Shown here piece after piece: positions 16,898-25,326 of a stretch of DNA of 64,000 nt. Under the pieces are notes generated by a model. It saw nothing but the letters and a program-made list of their open reading frames with translations, did not search any database and was not told the origin of the DNA. The translations under genes were made by a program, and so were the position numbers. Numbering within the stretch: the stretch's first letter is position 1; each line of letters opens with the position of its first letter. The stretch comes from Halosimplex litoreum (GTDB taxonomy: Archaea; Halobacteriota; Halobacteria; Halobacteriales; Haloarculaceae): positions 3,595,836-3,659,835 of the forward strand of contig NZ_CP065856.1 of the NCBI RefSeq assembly GCF_016065055.1, given 5' to 3'.

Positions 16898-17395
16898 ATG
16901 GCCAAGTACTCGACCGGTGGCGCCGGCTCCAGCGCCAGCGACAGTTGCGAACTCTGCGGCGCGGAGAACGTGGATCTACAGACCGCGAGCGTCGCCGGGG
17001 CGACGCTCAGCGTCTGCTCGGAGTGCGTCCAGCACGACGAGACGCCTGGTGGGGGGTCCGACGGCGGCGACGACGGGCGCGACCGAAAACGGCAGGCGGC
17101 ACAGAACGCGGCTCGCATGCAGGACGCCGCCCAGGCCGACGCCTCCCACTGGGAGGACGGCGCCGATTACGACGACGACCAGCTCCCGTATCTCGTCAGC
17201 GACTACGGCGACGTGCTCGTCGCGGCTCGCCAGGACGCCGGCCTCCAGACCGGCGAGCTCGCCGAAGCCGTCGACGCAGCGGAATCCGACGTCCTCGCCG
17301 TCGAGCAGGGACGCGCGACTCAGGCGAACGTCGGCGGGTCGCTCATCGGCGCCCTGGAAGCCGAACTCGACGTTCGGCTGGTCGACGGGGAGTGA
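16898..17395 (+). CDS. MBF1-like protein (zinc ribbon plus Cro/C1-type HTH)
   Basis: A 165-residue protein. The N-terminus holds two Cys pairs, CELCG and CSECV, forming a zinc ribbon. A Gly/Asp/Ala-rich linker is followed by a helix-turn-helix at about 100-150 (VLVAARQDAGLQTGELAEAV... VEQGRA). This is the layout of archaeal multiprotein bridging factor 1 homologues, which bind ribosome or transcription factors. The HTH is acidic and somewhat diverged. A TATA box and a G/C hairpin directly precede the ATG. Family assignment is fairly sure, the exact role is not. Confidence 0.72.
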   Translation: MAKYSTGGAGSSASDSCELCGAENVDLQTASVAGATLSVCSECVQHDETPGGGSDGGDDGRDRKRQAAQNAARMQDAAQADASHWEDGADYDDDQLPYLVSDYGDVLVAARQDAGLQTGELAEAVDAAESDVLAVEQGRATQANVGGSLIGALEAELDVRLVDGE

Positions 17396-17443
17396 CCGTC
17401 GGCGACCGGCCGGTGTTTTCAGCGCGAGAAGTCCCTCGAAGGG

Positions 17444-17451
17444 CATAAATA
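17444..17451 (+). promoter_or_regulatory. TATA-like box for the pilin-like gene
   Basis: CATAAATA lies about 42 nt before ATG 17490, implying a leader of roughly 15 nt. That leader ends in GGAG (17482-17485), 4 nt before the start, so this gene appears to use a Shine-Dalgarno. Confidence 0.5.
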
Positions 17452-17489
17452 GCTGACGTGTGTGGCTGTTTTCAGTAGGGGGGAGTGGT

Positions 17490-18509
17490 ATGTTCGACAC
17501 AGCCGACGGCGAGAGCGGAGTACTCGGGGTATCGACACCGGTCGGTGTGACGCTCATGGTCGTCATCGTCGTGTTGTTGGCGACGCTCGTCACCGTGACG
17601 ACGACCGATCTGGCGCGGTCGACCCAGGACAGCGCGCAAGTTCACGGCGTCGGGACCTTCGACGTACAGTTTCTGGAGAGCGGGAACGACTCGCTGCGGA
17701 TCTCGCCCGACACGCTGCGAAACGAGGACTCGACGTACGTTCTGGAGGTCAACGACAACCGTGTCTATCGGTGGGACGGCCACGAGCCCCTGGAGTTCAC
17801 GTGTCTCTACCCCGGCGACCACATCGAGATCGTCTCGAAGGAAGGCGAGACGACCTACCCGGTTCGGGACTACCGGATGGAACGGGGCCTCTCCTGTGAA
17901 CGTATCAGGGCCCTCCCGGAGAAGTTCGAGTACGCCTACATCGAGGATCAGACGGGCCTCGACAAGGTGCGCGTCCAGCCCGAGTTCACCTTCGGTATCG
18001 AGATCGACCCCGACGGTCCCGACGACGACAACTTCGGCGGTTCGTACGTGAGCGACGTGGGCAAGATCCCGGTCACCAACCAGTTCCACTACATCCGGAA
18101 GTACGACAAATCGATCGAGGGCGTTCCACCGCCGGTCTGGGTCATCGTGATGACGGACAACGTCCACAAGACGGGTAACGCCGGCGGCCTGAACTGGACG
18201 GACGACCCCGACAAGGCCTACGGAAAGGACGCCTACACGATTCAGGATACCGGGAGCACCAACGAGATCGATCCGATCACCGATAGCTCGACGGAACCGA
18301 CCAACGACATCTACATGGTCTTCAAACCCGGCTGCTCGGGGAGCCGACTCAAGATCATCGACGTGGTCGCCGGCTACAACAACCGGATCTACGTCAACGG
18401 TCAGGTGGCCGTCTCGGACACCTACGACTACAGCGAGTACAACACCAGCCGGACCGAGCCCCCGGTCGAGCTGAACGCCCCGGCCGTCAACTGTCCGACC
18501 AGTCCCTGA
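17490..18509 (+). CDS. Pilin/archaellin-like single-helix surface protein
   Basis: A 339-residue protein. Residues about 12-40 (LGVSTPVGVTLMVVIVVLL) resemble the class III signal and hydrophobic domain of archaeal type IV pilins, where the usual text is SPVIGVILMV. The remainder is a large extracellular domain rich in Asp, Tyr and Thr with four Cys (TCLYPG, SCERI, GCSGS, NCPTSP), which could form disulfides. It is much longer than ordinary pilins and no pilus-assembly genes are adjacent, so it may be a minor pilin or a surface sensor. The family beyond the N-terminus is not recognised. Confidence 0.65.
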   Translation: MFDTADGESGVLGVSTPVGVTLMVVIVVLLATLVTVTTTDLARSTQDSAQVHGVGTFDVQFLESGNDSLRISPDTLRNEDSTYVLEVNDNRVYRWDGHEPLEFTCLYPGDHIEIVSKEGETTYPVRDYRMERGLSCERIRALPEKFEYAYIEDQTGLDKVRVQPEFTFGIEIDPDGPDDDNFGGSYVSDVGKIPVTNQFHYIRKYDKSIEGVPPPVWVIVMTDNVHKTGNAGGLNWTDDPDKAYGKDAYTIQDTGSTNEIDPITDSSTEPTNDIYMVFKPGCSGSRLKIIDVVAGYNNRIYVNGQVAVSDTYDYSEYNTSRTEPPVELNAPAVNCPTSP

Positions 18510-18562
18510 CCACTGCGCCACCGGCCGCGCAATTTTTGCCGCCGCTATCCCAATAACGTGCC

Positions 18563-19699
18563 ATGGAGCTATCGGCCACGCAGGCGGCGATCCGCGAGGC
18601 TGTCCGAGAGTTCGCCGAGTCGGAGATCCGTCCGGTCGCGGCCGAGGCGGACCGCGAGAGCGAGTTCCCCGAGGACGTGTGGGACGGGCTGGCCGACCTC
18701 GACCTGACGGGACTGACCGTCCCCGAGGCCTACGGCGGGTTCGACGCCGACCGGCTGACCTACGCCGTCGTCAACGAGGCGGTCGCCTACGGGTCGCTGG
18801 CCGTCGCGACGGCGCTGTCGGTCCACTGTCTGGCCACCTCCTGTATCGCGGAGTTCGGCGAGGAGTCGGTCCGCGAGGAGTGGCTGCCGGAGATGGTGGA
18901 CGGTCGGCCGGTCGGCGCGTTCGCGCTCTCGGAACCCGACGCCGGGTCGAACCCCGCAGAGATGGCGACGACCGCCCGCGCTGTCGACGGCCGCGACGCG
19001 TACGTCATAGACGGGAAGAAGCAGTGGATCACCAACGGCGAGCGCGCCGGCGTGGCGGTCGTCTTCGCGAAGACCGACCCGGACGACCCCGAGTCGGTGA
19101 CGCAGTTTCTGGTCCCGACCGACGCCGCCGGGCTCGAAGTCGGAAAGAAAGAGGACAAACTCGGCCTGCGAGCCAGCGACACGACGAGTCTGGTCTTCGA
19201 CGGCGTCGAGGTGCCGGCGCGCTACCGGCTGACCGAACCCGGTCGGGGGCTGGCGGCGGCCTTCTCGATCCTGACCGGCGGGCGGATCGGCATCGCGGCC
19301 CAGTCGGTCGGGCTGGCGCAGTCCGCGCTCGACGAGGCGGTCGCCTACGCCGGCGAGCGCGAGCAGTTCGACCGGCCGATCGCCGACATCCAGTCGATCC
19401 GCCACAAGCTGGCGGACATGGAGACGAGCGTGCGGGCGGCGCGGGCACTGACCCACGAGGCCGCGGCCGCACAGGACCGCGGGGAGTCGGCGCGGACGGC
19501 CGCGAGCGTCGCGAAGTACTTCGCGAGCGAGGCGGCGGTCGACGTGACGAACGAGGCCGTCCAGATCTACGGCGGCTACGGCTACACCTCCGAGTTCCCG
19601 GTCGAACGACTCTACCGGGACGCGAAGGTGACGACGATATACGAGGGGACCAGCCAGATCCAGAAGAACATCGTCGCGCGGGACCTGCTGGGTGAGTAG
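18563..19699 (+). CDS. acd: Acyl-CoA dehydrogenase
   Basis: A 378-residue FAD enzyme introducing the alpha-beta double bond in acyl-CoA, the first step of beta-oxidation or of branched-chain amino-acid breakdown. Features: LSEPDAGSN (flavin-contacting), [19 protein letters not shown], and the C-terminal [22 protein letters not shown]...YEGTSQIQ, whose Glu is the usual catalytic base. Length is normal and no membrane segment is present. The ATG lies 53 bp after the pilin-like gene; TATA-like CCAATAAC precedes it. Chain-length specificity cannot be told. Confidence 0.92.
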   Translation: MELSATQAAIREAVREFAESEIRPVAAEADRESEFPEDVWDGLADLDLTGLTVPEAYGGFDADRLTYAVVNEAVAYGSLAVATALSVHCLATSCIAEFGEESVREEWLPEMVDGRPVGAFALSEPDAGSNPAEMATTARAVDGRDAYVIDGKKQWITNGERAGVAVVFAKTDPDDPESVTQFLVPTDAAGLEVGKKEDKLGLRASDTTSLVFDGVEVPARYRLTEPGRGLAAAFSILTGGRIGIAAQSVGLAQSALDEAVAYAGEREQFDRPIADIQSIRHKLADMETSVRAARALTHEAAAAQDRGESARTAASVAKYFASEAAVDVTNEAVQIYGGYGYTSEFPVERLYRDAKVTTIYEGTSQIQKNIVARDLLGE

Positions 19700-19805
19700 C
19701 CGGCGGTTGGTCACTCGCTCGCCGGTGCGGTACTGCGACCGCCCGATGGTACCCTGACCGTCCCCGGTCGACACGCATTTGCTGGCTCGATCCCTACCGT
19801 CGCCC

Positions 19806-20333
19806 GTGACGGAGTACGACGCCATCGTCTACGACCTGGACGGGACGCTCGTCCGCCTCGACGTGGACTGGGGGGACGTGGCCGAGCGGTGCGCGGCGAT
19901 CCTGCGGGCCCGAGGCCACGACGTGTCGAACGCGGACATCTGGGCAATGCGCGAACTCGCGGCGGCCGAGGGCCTGCTCGACCGCGTCGACGACGCTATC
20001 GCGGAGTTCGAACGCGACGGCGCGCGCAGCGCCCGACGGCTCGCACTCGCCGACGAACTCCCGCACTCGATCCCGGTGGGGGTCTGTTCGCTCAACTGCG
20101 CGGCGGCCTGTCGGATCGCGCTCGAACTTCACGGCATCGACCGCCACGTCGACGCGGTCGTCGGCCGGGACTCCCACGAGACGGTCAAGCCCGACCCGGG
20201 GCCGCTGGTCCACGCCGTGGAGCAACTCGGCGCCGAGCCCACCTCGTCGCTGTTCGTGGGCGACTCCGACTCCGATCGAGAAGCTGCCAGTGCCGCCGGG
20301 CTCGACTTCCGATGGGTCGAAGACCGGGTTTGA
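19806..20333 (+). CDS. HAD-superfamily phosphatase (phosphoglycolate phosphatase-like)
   Basis: A 175-residue protein. Motif I is YDLDGTLV (nucleophile and acid Asp), motif III is VKPDPGP and motif IV is VGDSDSDREAA. A small alpha-helical cap lies between. GTG 19806 is chosen as start because the motif I strand (YDAIVYD) follows directly; an upstream TTG frame adds only a Ser/Pro leader. The gene ends 7 bp from the convergent gene on the other strand. Substrate unknown; the family acts on small phosphorylated metabolites. Confidence 0.83.
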   Translation: MTEYDAIVYDLDGTLVRLDVDWGDVAERCAAILRARGHDVSNADIWAMRELAAAEGLLDRVDDAIAEFERDGARSARRLALADELPHSIPVGVCSLNCAAACRIALELHGIDRHVDAVVGRDSHETVKPDPGPLVHAVEQLGAEPTSSLFVGDSDSDREAASAAGLDFRWVEDRV

Positions 20334-20340
20334 GAAACTT

Positions 20341-20574
20341 TCAGCCGTTGACGCGGCGCTCGTAGACGTAGACGGACAGAGCGGTGACGATCCAGACGAC
20401 CGCACCGACGCGGACGGCGAACAGCGCGCGCTCGGTCCACGTCGTCAGCTCGACGGCGAGCGACAGCATGGCCACCAGGGGTGCTCCCGCGACGATCGTG
20501 GCGACGAACGTGAGCTGCATGACCCGCCCGTAGTCGACGCCGTCCGGGTCGGTCCGCTCGACGCGCGCTGGCAT
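20341..20574 (-). CDS. Small two-helix membrane protein, DUF5822-like
   Basis: A 77-residue protein beginning MPARVERTDPDGVDYGRVMQ, then helices at about 20-40 and 52-70 and a basic end (YERRVNG). It resembles the haloarchaeal DUF5822 group, whose members share the TDPDGVDYG-type N-terminus. ATG 20574 is used; the longer open frame upstream is Arg-rich and not protein-like. Function unknown. It converges with the HAD gene, with 7 bp between stops. Confidence 0.68.
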   Translation of the reverse strand: MPARVERTDPDGVDYGRVMQLTFVATIVAGAPLVAMLSLAVELTTWTERALFAVRVGAVVWIVTALSVYVYERRVNG

Positions 20575-20654
20575 ATTCGCGAGTTTCGGCGACGGCGCCT
20601 TGAGTCCCCCGTTTTCCGCTCGGGACCGTCGCCACGAGCGTCCGTACCTGCGTC

Positions 20655-21440
20655 TCAGCCGTCGAGCGAGTCGAGGAACCGGCCGACCGTGCGGTCGAAC
20701 GCCCCCGTCCGTTCGACCATCGCGAGGTGGGCGGCGTCGGGGATCTCGACGTACTCGCAGTCCGGCAGGCGGTCGGCGAGAAACTCGTGATAGGAGGGCG
20801 GCGTCAGCGAGTCGTGTTCGCCGACGACGGCCAGCGCGGGGAGGGCGATCTCGTCGAGCCGGTCGCGAACGTCGAAGGCGTGGCAGGTCAGGAAGTCCCG
20901 ACGGGTGACGGACTGGCCGGTCGCACGCATCTGTTCGCGCGACCGGTCGAGCGTCCGCTCGTCGGCGTCGTGGAACAGTCGATCCGGTTCGTGGAGGACG
21001 TCGACCGCGCGGTCGAAGTCGTCGGCGAGCCACTCGCGCAAGCGCTCGTCGACCCCGAGTTTCGCGCCGGTGCCGGCCAGCACCAGCGCTCCGGGGTCGA
21101 AGTCGGTGTCGAGCGCGATCCGGAGGACGACGGCACCGCCGAGGGAGTTGCCGACGAGCGCGTCGGCGCCGGTCGCCTCCGCGACGGCGATCACGTCTCG
21201 TGCGTACGCGTCGAGCGTCGCGGGCCCCGGATCGGTCGTCACGTCCGCCGAGTCCCCGTGGCCGCTCAGATCCAGCGCGGCGGCCGGGCGGAGGGGTCCG
21301 TCCGGGCCGTACTGTGCGGCCCACAGGCGGTGGGTCGCGCCGCTACCGTGGACGTACAGCGCGACCGCGTCGCCGACCGCTCCGTCCTCCCCCGCGAGCC
21401 GATAAGCCGTCTCGCGGCCGTCGTGGCGAACGGTCTCCAT
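20655..21440 (-). CDS. Alpha/beta hydrolase
   Basis: A 261-residue enzyme. The oxyanion region is YVHGSGATHRLW, the nucleophile elbow is GNSLGG, the acid region is VVGEHDSLTPP and the catalytic His is in IPDAAHLAM. Start ATG 21440 (METVRHDGRETAYRL) is preferred over an upstream extension of 41 residues without family features. The reaction (esterase, thioesterase or C-C hydrolase) cannot be chosen. It is divergent from the CDC48 operon, sharing about 180 bp of upstream DNA. Confidence 0.83.
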   Translation of the reverse strand: METVRHDGRETAYRLAGEDGAVGDAVALYVHGSGATHRLWAAQYGPDGPLRPAAALDLSGHGDSADVTTDPGPATLDAYARDVIAVAEATGADALVGNSLGGAVVLRIALDTDFDPGALVLAGTGAKLGVDERLREWLADDFDRAVDVLHEPDRLFHDADERTLDRSREQMRATGQSVTRRDFLTCHAFDVRDRLDEIALPALAVVGEHDSLTPPSYHEFLADRLPDCEYVEIPDAAHLAMVERTGAFDRTVGRFLDSLDG

Positions 21441-21587
21441 ATCGACCGTTGGTCGGCCTGCCTGAAAGCCGTAGCGACCGTCGCGAGTCGGTACTTCGCC
21501 CAAACTCCCCAGACGCCTGTCAGTGTGAACCGCAATTGTACCGATACGGGTCGAACCCCCCACGTACGGGGGTGCTTTGGCGATAGA

Positions 21588-21619
21588 TTTAAATAGTTAT
21601 CTCGCTAACTACGAGTTAG
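21588..21619 (+). promoter_or_regulatory. TATA box and 15-bp palindrome before the DUF7127-CDC48 operon
   Basis: TTTAAATA (21588-21595) is about 29 nt before ATG 21621, so the transcript is probably leaderless. CTAACT-ACG-AGTTAG (21605-21619) is a perfect inverted repeat filling the space between the TATA box and the start, where a bound repressor would block initiation. A second imperfect palindrome, CCCCCACGTACGGGGG, lies just upstream (about 21557-21572). Confidence 0.6.
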
Positions 21620-21620
21620 T

Positions 21621-21848
21621 ATGACCGGAACCCAACAGCTGGCCGACGACGTCGGCCTGCGGCGCTACGAGTACGACGAGGAGACGGTGCTGGCGGCGGA
21701 CCTCGGCCCCGGCCGGGAGGCCTCGGTCGACGTGCTCGACGACGCGGTCATCGTCGTCGTCGACGGCGAGCAGTACGATCTGGAGCTTTCGGGTGACGCG
21801 CGAGCGTTTATCCGCAACGGTGTCCTCACTATCGAGGTGAGCCCATGA
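21621..21848 (+). CDS. Small Hsp20-like-fold protein upstream of CDC48 (DUF7127-like)
   Basis: A 75-residue acidic protein. It begins [20 protein letters not shown], then has alternating strands [30 protein letters not shown] and NGVLTIEV. The last strand is like the GVLTIxxP end of alpha-crystallin-type domains. Its ATG follows a palindromic promoter, and its TGA overlaps the CDC48 start by 4 nt (ATGA), so the two are made together. It may be a small co-chaperone or adaptor of CDC48, inferred from coupling alone. Confidence 0.72.
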   Translation: MTGTQQLADDVGLRRYEYDEETVLAADLGPGREASVDVLDDAVIVVVDGEQYDLELSGDARAFIRNGVLTIEVSP

Positions 21849-24112
21849 GACTCTCTGTCAAGCCGCTCAAGCAGAAGGACGCGGGGCGCGGACTCGCCGC
21901 GATCGACCGCGCGGCGATGGCCGAGCTCGACCTGGAGAACGGCGACTACATCGTCATCGAGGGCGACGGGTCCCGCGCGGTCGCGCGGGTCTGGCCGGGC
22001 TACCCCGAGGACGAGGGTCGAGGTGTCATCCGGATCGACGGTCGGCTCCGCCAAGAGGCCGACGCGGGGATCGACGACAACGTCGACGTCGAGAAGGCCG
22101 ACGTGAACCCGGCGGCCCGGGTCAGCGTCGCTCTCCCACAGAACCTCCGGGTCAGGGGCAACGTCGGCCCGATGATCCGCAACAACCTCAGCGGGCAGGC
22201 CGTCACCGAGGGCCAGACCGTGCCCGTCAGCTTCGGGCTCGGTCCGCTCTCGTCGATGAGCGGCCAGAAGATCCCGCTGAAGATCGCCGGCACCGAACCG
22301 TCGGGCACCGTCGTCGTGACGGACTCGACGGAGGTCGACGTGGCCGAGAAGCCCGCCGAGCAGATCACCGGCGCCGCGCCCGGCGCCGCCGAAGGCGGCG
22401 CGCCCGACATCACCTACGAGGACATCGGCGGCCTGGACGACGAGCTCGAACAGGTCCGCGAGATGATCGAGTTGCCGATGCGCCACCCCGAGCTGTTCGA
22501 GACGCTCGGTATCGAGCCGCCGAAGGGCGTGCTCCTCCACGGCCCGCCCGGCACCGGCAAGACGCTCATGGCGAAAGCGGTCGCCAACGAGATCGACGCG
22601 TACTTCACGGACATCTCCGGCCCGGAGATCATGTCGAAGTACTACGGGGAGTCCGAAGAACAGCTCCGCGAGGTCTTCGACGAGGCCGAGGAGAACTCTC
22701 CCGCCATCGTCTTCATCGACGAGATCGACTCCATCGCGCCCAAGCGCGGTGAGACCCAGGGTGACGTCGAACGGCGCGTCGTCGCGCAACTGCTGAGCCT
22801 GATGGACGGTCTCGAATCGCGCGGGCAGGTCATCGTCATCGGCGCGACCAACCGCGTCGACGCCGTCGACCCCGCGCTCCGTCGCGGCGGTCGCTTCGAT
22901 CGGGAGATCGAGATCGGCGTTCCCGACAAGAACGGCCGCAAGGAGATCCTGCAGGTCCACACCCGCGGGATGCCCCTCGCGGAGGGCATCGACCTCGACC
23001 AGTACGCCGAGAACACTCACGGCTTCGTCGGCGCTGACCTGGAGTCGCTGACCAAGGAGTCGGCGATGAACGCCCTGCGGCGCATCCGCCCCGAGCTCGA
23101 CCTCGAATCGGACGAGATCGACGCCGAGGTGCTCGAACACCTGGAAGTCTCGGAGAACGACTTCAAGCAGGCGCTGAAGGGGATCGAACCCTCGGCGCTG
23201 CGGGAGGTGTTCGTCGAGGTGCCGGACGTGACCTGGGACCAGGTCGGCGGGCTCGAAGACACCAAAGAACGGTTACGCGAGACGATCCAGTGGCCGCTGG
23301 ACTACCCCGAGGTGTTCGAGGCTATGGACATGCAGGCCGCCAAGGGCGTGCTGATGTACGGCCCGCCGGGCACGGGGAAGACCCTGCTCGCCAAGGCCAT
23401 CGCCAACGAGGCCCAGTCGAACTTCATCTCGATCAAGGGTCCCGAACTGCTGAACAAGTTCGTGGGCGAATCGGAGAAGGGCGTCCGCGAGGTCTTCGAG
23501 AAGGCTCGCTCGAACGCACCCACGGTGGTGTTCTTCGACGAGATCGACTCCATCGCGGGCGAACGCGGACAGAGCGCCGGCGACTCGCAGGTCGGCGAGC
23601 GCGTCGTCTCCCAGCTGCTGACCGAGCTGGACGGCCTGGAGGAGCTGGAGGACGTGGTCGTCATCGCGACCACGAACCGTCCGGACCTCATCGACAACGC
23701 GCTGTTGCGGCCCGGTCGCCTCGACAGGCACGTCCACGTGCCCGTCCCGGACGAGGAGGCTCGCCGGAAGATCTTCGAGGTCCACACCCGCGACAAGCCG
23801 CTCGCCGAGGGCGTCGACCTCGACGACCTGGCGGCACGCACGGACGGCTACGTCGGCGCCGACATCGAAGCCGTGACCCGCGAGGCGTCGATGGCCGCGA
23901 CCCGCGAGTTCCTCGCGAGCGTCGACCCCGAGGACATCGGCGACTCCGTCGGCAACGTGAAGGTCACGATGGAGCACTTCGAGGACGCCCTGGAGGAGGT
24001 CTCCCCCAGTGTCACCGAAGAGACCCGCGAGCGCTACGACGAGATCGAAGAACGGTTCGACACCGCAGAGGCCGAGACCGGCGACGACGAGCTCGGCCGC
24101 ACCTTCCAGTAG
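21845..24112 (+). CDS. cdc48: CDC48/VAT-type AAA+ ATPase
   Basis: A 755-residue double-ring unfoldase. The N-domain (double-psi barrel and beta clam, about 1-185) begins [17 protein letters not shown]1 has Walker [11 protein letters not shown] and Walker B FIDEID near residues 235-300. D2 has [10 protein letters not shown] and FFDEID near 505-570. Both have arginine-finger regions and [16 protein letters not shown] sensor loops. It extracts and unfolds proteins for the proteasome and possibly SAMPylated targets. The acidic tail ends [10 protein letters not shown] and lacks the HbYX motif. It is coupled to the upstream small protein. Confidence 0.96.
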   Translation: MRLSVKPLKQKDAGRGLAAIDRAAMAELDLENGDYIVIEGDGSRAVARVWPGYPEDEGRGVIRIDGRLRQEADAGIDDNVDVEKADVNPAARVSVALPQNLRVRGNVGPMIRNNLSGQAVTEGQTVPVSFGLGPLSSMSGQKIPLKIAGTEPSGTVVVTDSTEVDVAEKPAEQITGAAPGAAEGGAPDITYEDIGGLDDELEQVREMIELPMRHPELFETLGIEPPKGVLLHGPPGTGKTLMAKAVANEIDAYFTDISGPEIMSKYYGESEEQLREVFDEAEENSPAIVFIDEIDSIAPKRGETQGDVERRVVAQLLSLMDGLESRGQVIVIGATNRVDAVDPALRRGGRFDREIEIGVPDKNGRKEILQVHTRGMPLAEGIDLDQYAENTHGFVGADLESLTKESAMNALRRIRPELDLESDEIDAEVLEHLEVSENDFKQALKGIEPSALREVFVEVPDVTWDQVGGLEDTKERLRETIQWPLDYPEVFEAMDMQAAKGVLMYGPPGTGKTLLAKAIANEAQSNFISIKGPELLNKFVGESEKGVREVFEKARSNAPTVVFFDEIDSIAGERGQSAGDSQVGERVVSQLLTELDGLEELEDVVVIATTNRPDLIDNALLRPGRLDRHVHVPVPDEEARRKIFEVHTRDKPLAEGVDLDDLAARTDGYVGADIEAVTREASMAATREFLASVDPEDIGDSVGNVKVTMEHFEDALEEVSPSVTEETRERYDEIEERFDTAEAETGDDELGRTFQ

Positions 24113-24255
24113 CGCGGTCGCCGCGGTTCCGTCTTCTGTAGCTGCTCTCGTTTTGTGGCTTTTTACGCTTCAACAACAAACAGAGGCTTCTCTCGGTCTG
24201 AGAAGGCTTTTCGGGAGAGGGTATCTATGGATCTGACAACCTAGTAACGGAAAAG

Positions 24256-24663
24256 TTGCATGAGATAGGCTCACCTACTGGAGGGGCTACTGTAACGTGT
24301 ACAGGTGTTGCTGTCTTAGGCGGTGTTGGGAGTGCGTTTGGCGGTCCAGTCAGTGTCGTAGGGGGTGCGAGTATCGTTGGCGCAGTCTGTACTGCTAGTG
24401 CTGCTGGCTGTTTCGCTGAAGATGTATTCTCCGAACAGACCGGTTGCGACGGTGTCGAATTTGAGGTGTATGTCTCGTACGAGACGAAGCCGGCAGTGTA
24501 CATCGTCCCTCTGTGTGAGGGGGACCTCTTTGACGAGGATCTAGTTGACGACCTGGAAGATGTTGGCGAAAATGCCTGGAGAACAGCAACAGACATCGCT
24601 GACGACCTCGCAGACGGGATCGGAAGTCTCGCCGACGAGGGATTAGACTTAACAGGGCTGTAA
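24256..24663 (+). CDS. Gly/Cys-rich small protein in a low-GC island (TTG start, or a 5'-truncated gene)
   Basis: A 135-residue frame with only a TTG available as start and no internal ATG. The frame is open upstream to 24202, so it may be 5'-truncated. Residues about 10-53 are hydrophobic and rich in Gly, Ala and Val (GVAVLGGVGSAFGGPVSVVG), with Cys at VTCTG, AVCTA, AGCFA, TGCDG and PLCEG. The C-terminal third is an acidic helix. This is broadly like the Cys/Gly-rich mature parts of halocins, but I cannot align it with confidence. Base composition is far lower in GC than its neighbours. Confidence 0.45.
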   Translation: MHEIGSPTGGATVTCTGVAVLGGVGSAFGGPVSVVGGASIVGAVCTASAAGCFAEDVFSEQTGCDGVEFEVYVSYETKPAVYIVPLCEGDLFDEDLVDDLEDVGENAWRTATDIADDLADGIGSLADEGLDLTGL

Positions 24664-24703
24664 CGTATAACCAGTAGTTGTCTCAGGCATACAATTCTAA
24701 CAT

Positions 24704-24871
24704 ATGAACCACGTTAGTGCGTTTTATTTGATGTTCTTAATATTGTCTGGATTCATGCTGGTCGTCTCCCTATCAGATTTCTCGCAATATACGTCACCAT
24801 CCGATGCGATAGTATTTGCAGGATTCATAGGACTGGCAATAGTGGGTTGGTGGCGCGAAGCGAAAGGCTGA
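24704..24871 (+). CDS. 55-residue two-helix membrane protein, possible partner of the preceding gene
   Basis: ATG 24704 opens a 55-residue frame ending TGA 24869-24871. Helices lie at about 7-24 (YLMFLILSGFMLVVS) and 36-50 (AIVFAGFIGLAIVGWW), followed by the basic tail REAKG. Codon use is AT-rich (TTA, ATA, AGT), unlike the rest of the window. It lies 40 bp after the Gly/Cys-rich protein on the same strand. Small two-helix proteins next to bacteriocin-like genes are often immunity proteins; that role is a guess. TATA-like elements are common in this DNA, so the promoter is not assigned. Confidence 0.5.
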   Translation: MNHVSAFYLMFLILSGFMLVVSLSDFSQYTSPSDAIVFAGFIGLAIVGWWREAKG

Positions 24872-25150
24872 GCACAGATCTATCGATCCCATCAATCACT
24901 TTCGGAGTTTTTCGGGTGTTACAATCGCTCGGTGACTCGTAGGGTACGTTCGCACTTTCAGCTGGATCGATGCTTCGTCCACACTGGGTTCTCGTCCTAC
25001 CATGTCGTCGGTCGAAGGTCGGTATTACCGCGTCGGGTCGTCTGATCAAATGACAGTTGTACACAAGGAATCCTCGTTACTACCCCAATGCGACAAATAT
25101 TAATATGTGGTTATATACCCTAAATAATTAATACTATATTATCTCGCGTC
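24872..25150. other. AT-rich intergenic region
   Basis: No supported gene is seen. The last 60 bp (ATATTAATATGTGG, TAAATAATTAATAC) are among the most AT-rich in the window and contain several possible TATA boxes for the downstream zinc-ribbon gene and gdhB. An open frame on the minus strand (24825-25064) has no protein-like features. Confidence 0.5.
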
Positions 25151-25315
25151 GTGAATCAGTACGTGCCCCACCATCAGGACGTCGCCGACGACGCGGAGAC
25201 GAAATCGACCTACGAGTGTCTCGTCTGCGGGACCATCGTGAAGGCGGAGTCGCATCCGGGCGAGTGTTCGGAGTGCGACGGCGAGTTCCAGAATCGCGCG
25301 ATGTCGCTGGAGTAG
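25151..25315 (+). CDS. Rubrerythrin-like zinc-ribbon small protein (DUF7129-like)
   Basis: A 54-residue protein starting with GTG ([14 protein letters not shown]). It has two Cys pairs, CLVCG and CSECDG, twenty residues apart, the rubredoxin-like knuckles seen in haloarchaeal 'rubrerythrin-like domain' proteins. It could bind iron or zinc; there is no second domain. It sits 11 bp before glutamate dehydrogenase, with AT-rich promoter DNA upstream, so the two probably share a transcript. Whether it acts on the enzyme is unknown. Confidence 0.75.
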   Translation: MNQYVPHHQDVADDAETKSTYECLVCGTIVKAESHPGECSECDGEFQNRAMSLE

Positions 25316-25326
25316 CGGTCCCCACC

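Noticed and set aside
24825-25064. 79-residue minus-strand frame in the AT-rich gap
   Set aside because: No hydrophobic or motif pattern, and it overlaps the end of the better supported 55-residue membrane protein on the other strand.
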